A stretch of 6,554 nt of DNA. Origin: Candidatus Bathyarchaeota archaeon. GTDB lineage: Archaea; Thermoproteota; Bathyarchaeia; Bathyarchaeales; WAQA01. Under the pieces are notes generated by a model. That model was not told where the DNA came from and made no database searches. It saw only the letters and a program-made list of their open reading frames with translations. Shown in pieces: positions 6,326 to 6,554 of this stretch (the first letter of the stretch is position 1; each line of letters begins with the position of its first letter). The stretch covers positions 1-6,554 of the forward strand of contig WAQA01000109.1 of NCBI GenBank assembly GCA_015520475.1, written 5' to 3'. Both the position numbers and the translations under genes were made by a program.

Positions 6326-6554
6326 AAGGATCGAAACACCCCTCCTATTTTATCCAGTCTCCACAAGATTCGAAGGGCAGATGAACGGCAGGAGACACCT
6401 AAACACCATCCATCCTCAATTCTTTGATTCACAGCTCCATGAGAACGTAGGCTCCCAAACCTAGCGGAGAGGAGAACATGTGGAGGCCTCTGATAATTCA
6501 CATTTAGGGATTCTACATGTGATCCAGTGGGGATTCCAGCCTAAACCAACAAAC
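6326..6554 (+). other. Region downstream of hppA with no identifiable gene
   Basis: No reading frame here looks like a protein; the longest from an ATG, at 6383, has 27 codons with no recognisable features. I found no tRNA, SRP RNA, RNase P RNA or clear C/D-box pattern on either strand. It holds a short T-rich stretch (TATTTTAT, 6346-6353) that could help end hppA transcription, and a weak hairpin (TCACAT 6498-6503 with ATGTGA 6517-6522). The composition is less A-rich than the other two gaps. The next gene, if any, lies beyond the window. Confidence 0.4.

Noticed and set aside
6346..6353. TATTTTAT as a transcription terminator of hppA
   Set aside because: Only four consecutive T with no stem before it; too weak to list as a feature, though mentioned in the tail entry.
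5923..6501. 192-codon minus-strand open frame over the end of hppA
   Set aside because: Most of it is the antisense of conserved hppA codons; no family resemblance and composition typical of a shadow frame. The same applies to the other minus-strand frames in the window.
6476..6521. ACATGTG repeated at 6476 and 6515 as a direct-repeat element or attachment site
   Set aside because: Seven bases, two copies only and partly palindromic; expected by chance at this scale, and no integrase, tRNA or mobile gene is present.
1..6554. CRISPR array, insertion sequence, defence or phage system
   Set aside because: No repeated spacer structure, transposase, terminal repeats or defence-type domain was found on either strand; the content is housekeeping genes.

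Overview
This is an archaeal chromosome segment with five protein genes, all on the + strand. Archaeal marks are an archaeosine-type tRNA-guanine transglycosylase, an archaeal CPSF-type beta-CASP nuclease, ribosomal protein L14e (absent from bacteria), Cbf5 with a PUA domain, GGAGGT-type ribosome binding sites, TATA-like boxes, and heavy use of AGA/AGG and ATA codons. An L14e-cbf5 pair, and a cbf5 gene split by a bulge-helix-bulge (BHB) intron, point to the TACK side of the archaea (Crenarchaeota and relatives). I cannot place it more precisely from the sequence alone.

Layout: 1-1431 is the 3' part of tgtA (cut by the window's left edge). 1473-2735 is an aCPSF2-like metallo-beta-lactamase/beta-CASP ribonuclease with no ordinary start codon where its conserved N-terminus begins. 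2736-2850 is an intergenic region with a probable promoter. 2851-3117 is rpl14e, starting at TTG. 3144-4166 is cbf5, interrupted by an apparent 18-base intron. 4167-4312 is a second intergenic region with an inverted repeat and a TATA-like box. 4313-6325 encodes a membrane-integral H+-pumping pyrophosphatase. In 6326-6554 I find no gene.

The most notable feature is in cbf5. The reading frame is closed by an in-frame TAA exactly at the catalytic aspartate of the GGTLDPKVTG motif. Removing 3373-3390 restores that motif to the base, and the flanking RNA folds into a BHB: 4-bp outer helix, 3-nt bulge AAA, 4-bp central helix, 3-nt bulge AGA, and a short inner helix. This is further capped by an 11-bp helix made of coding sequence. 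The gene is therefore most simply read as intact and spliced, not as a pseudogene or two ORFs.

Functionally, the first four genes form an RNA-centred block: tRNA base exchange (TgtA), RNA cleavage or trimming (aCPSF2), the large ribosomal subunit (L14e), and H/ACA-guided rRNA pseudouridylation (Cbf5). L14e and Cbf5 look co-transcribed. The pyrophosphatase appears to be a separate unit; a general link is that it disposes of the pyrophosphate released by RNA, protein and nucleotide synthesis while pumping protons.
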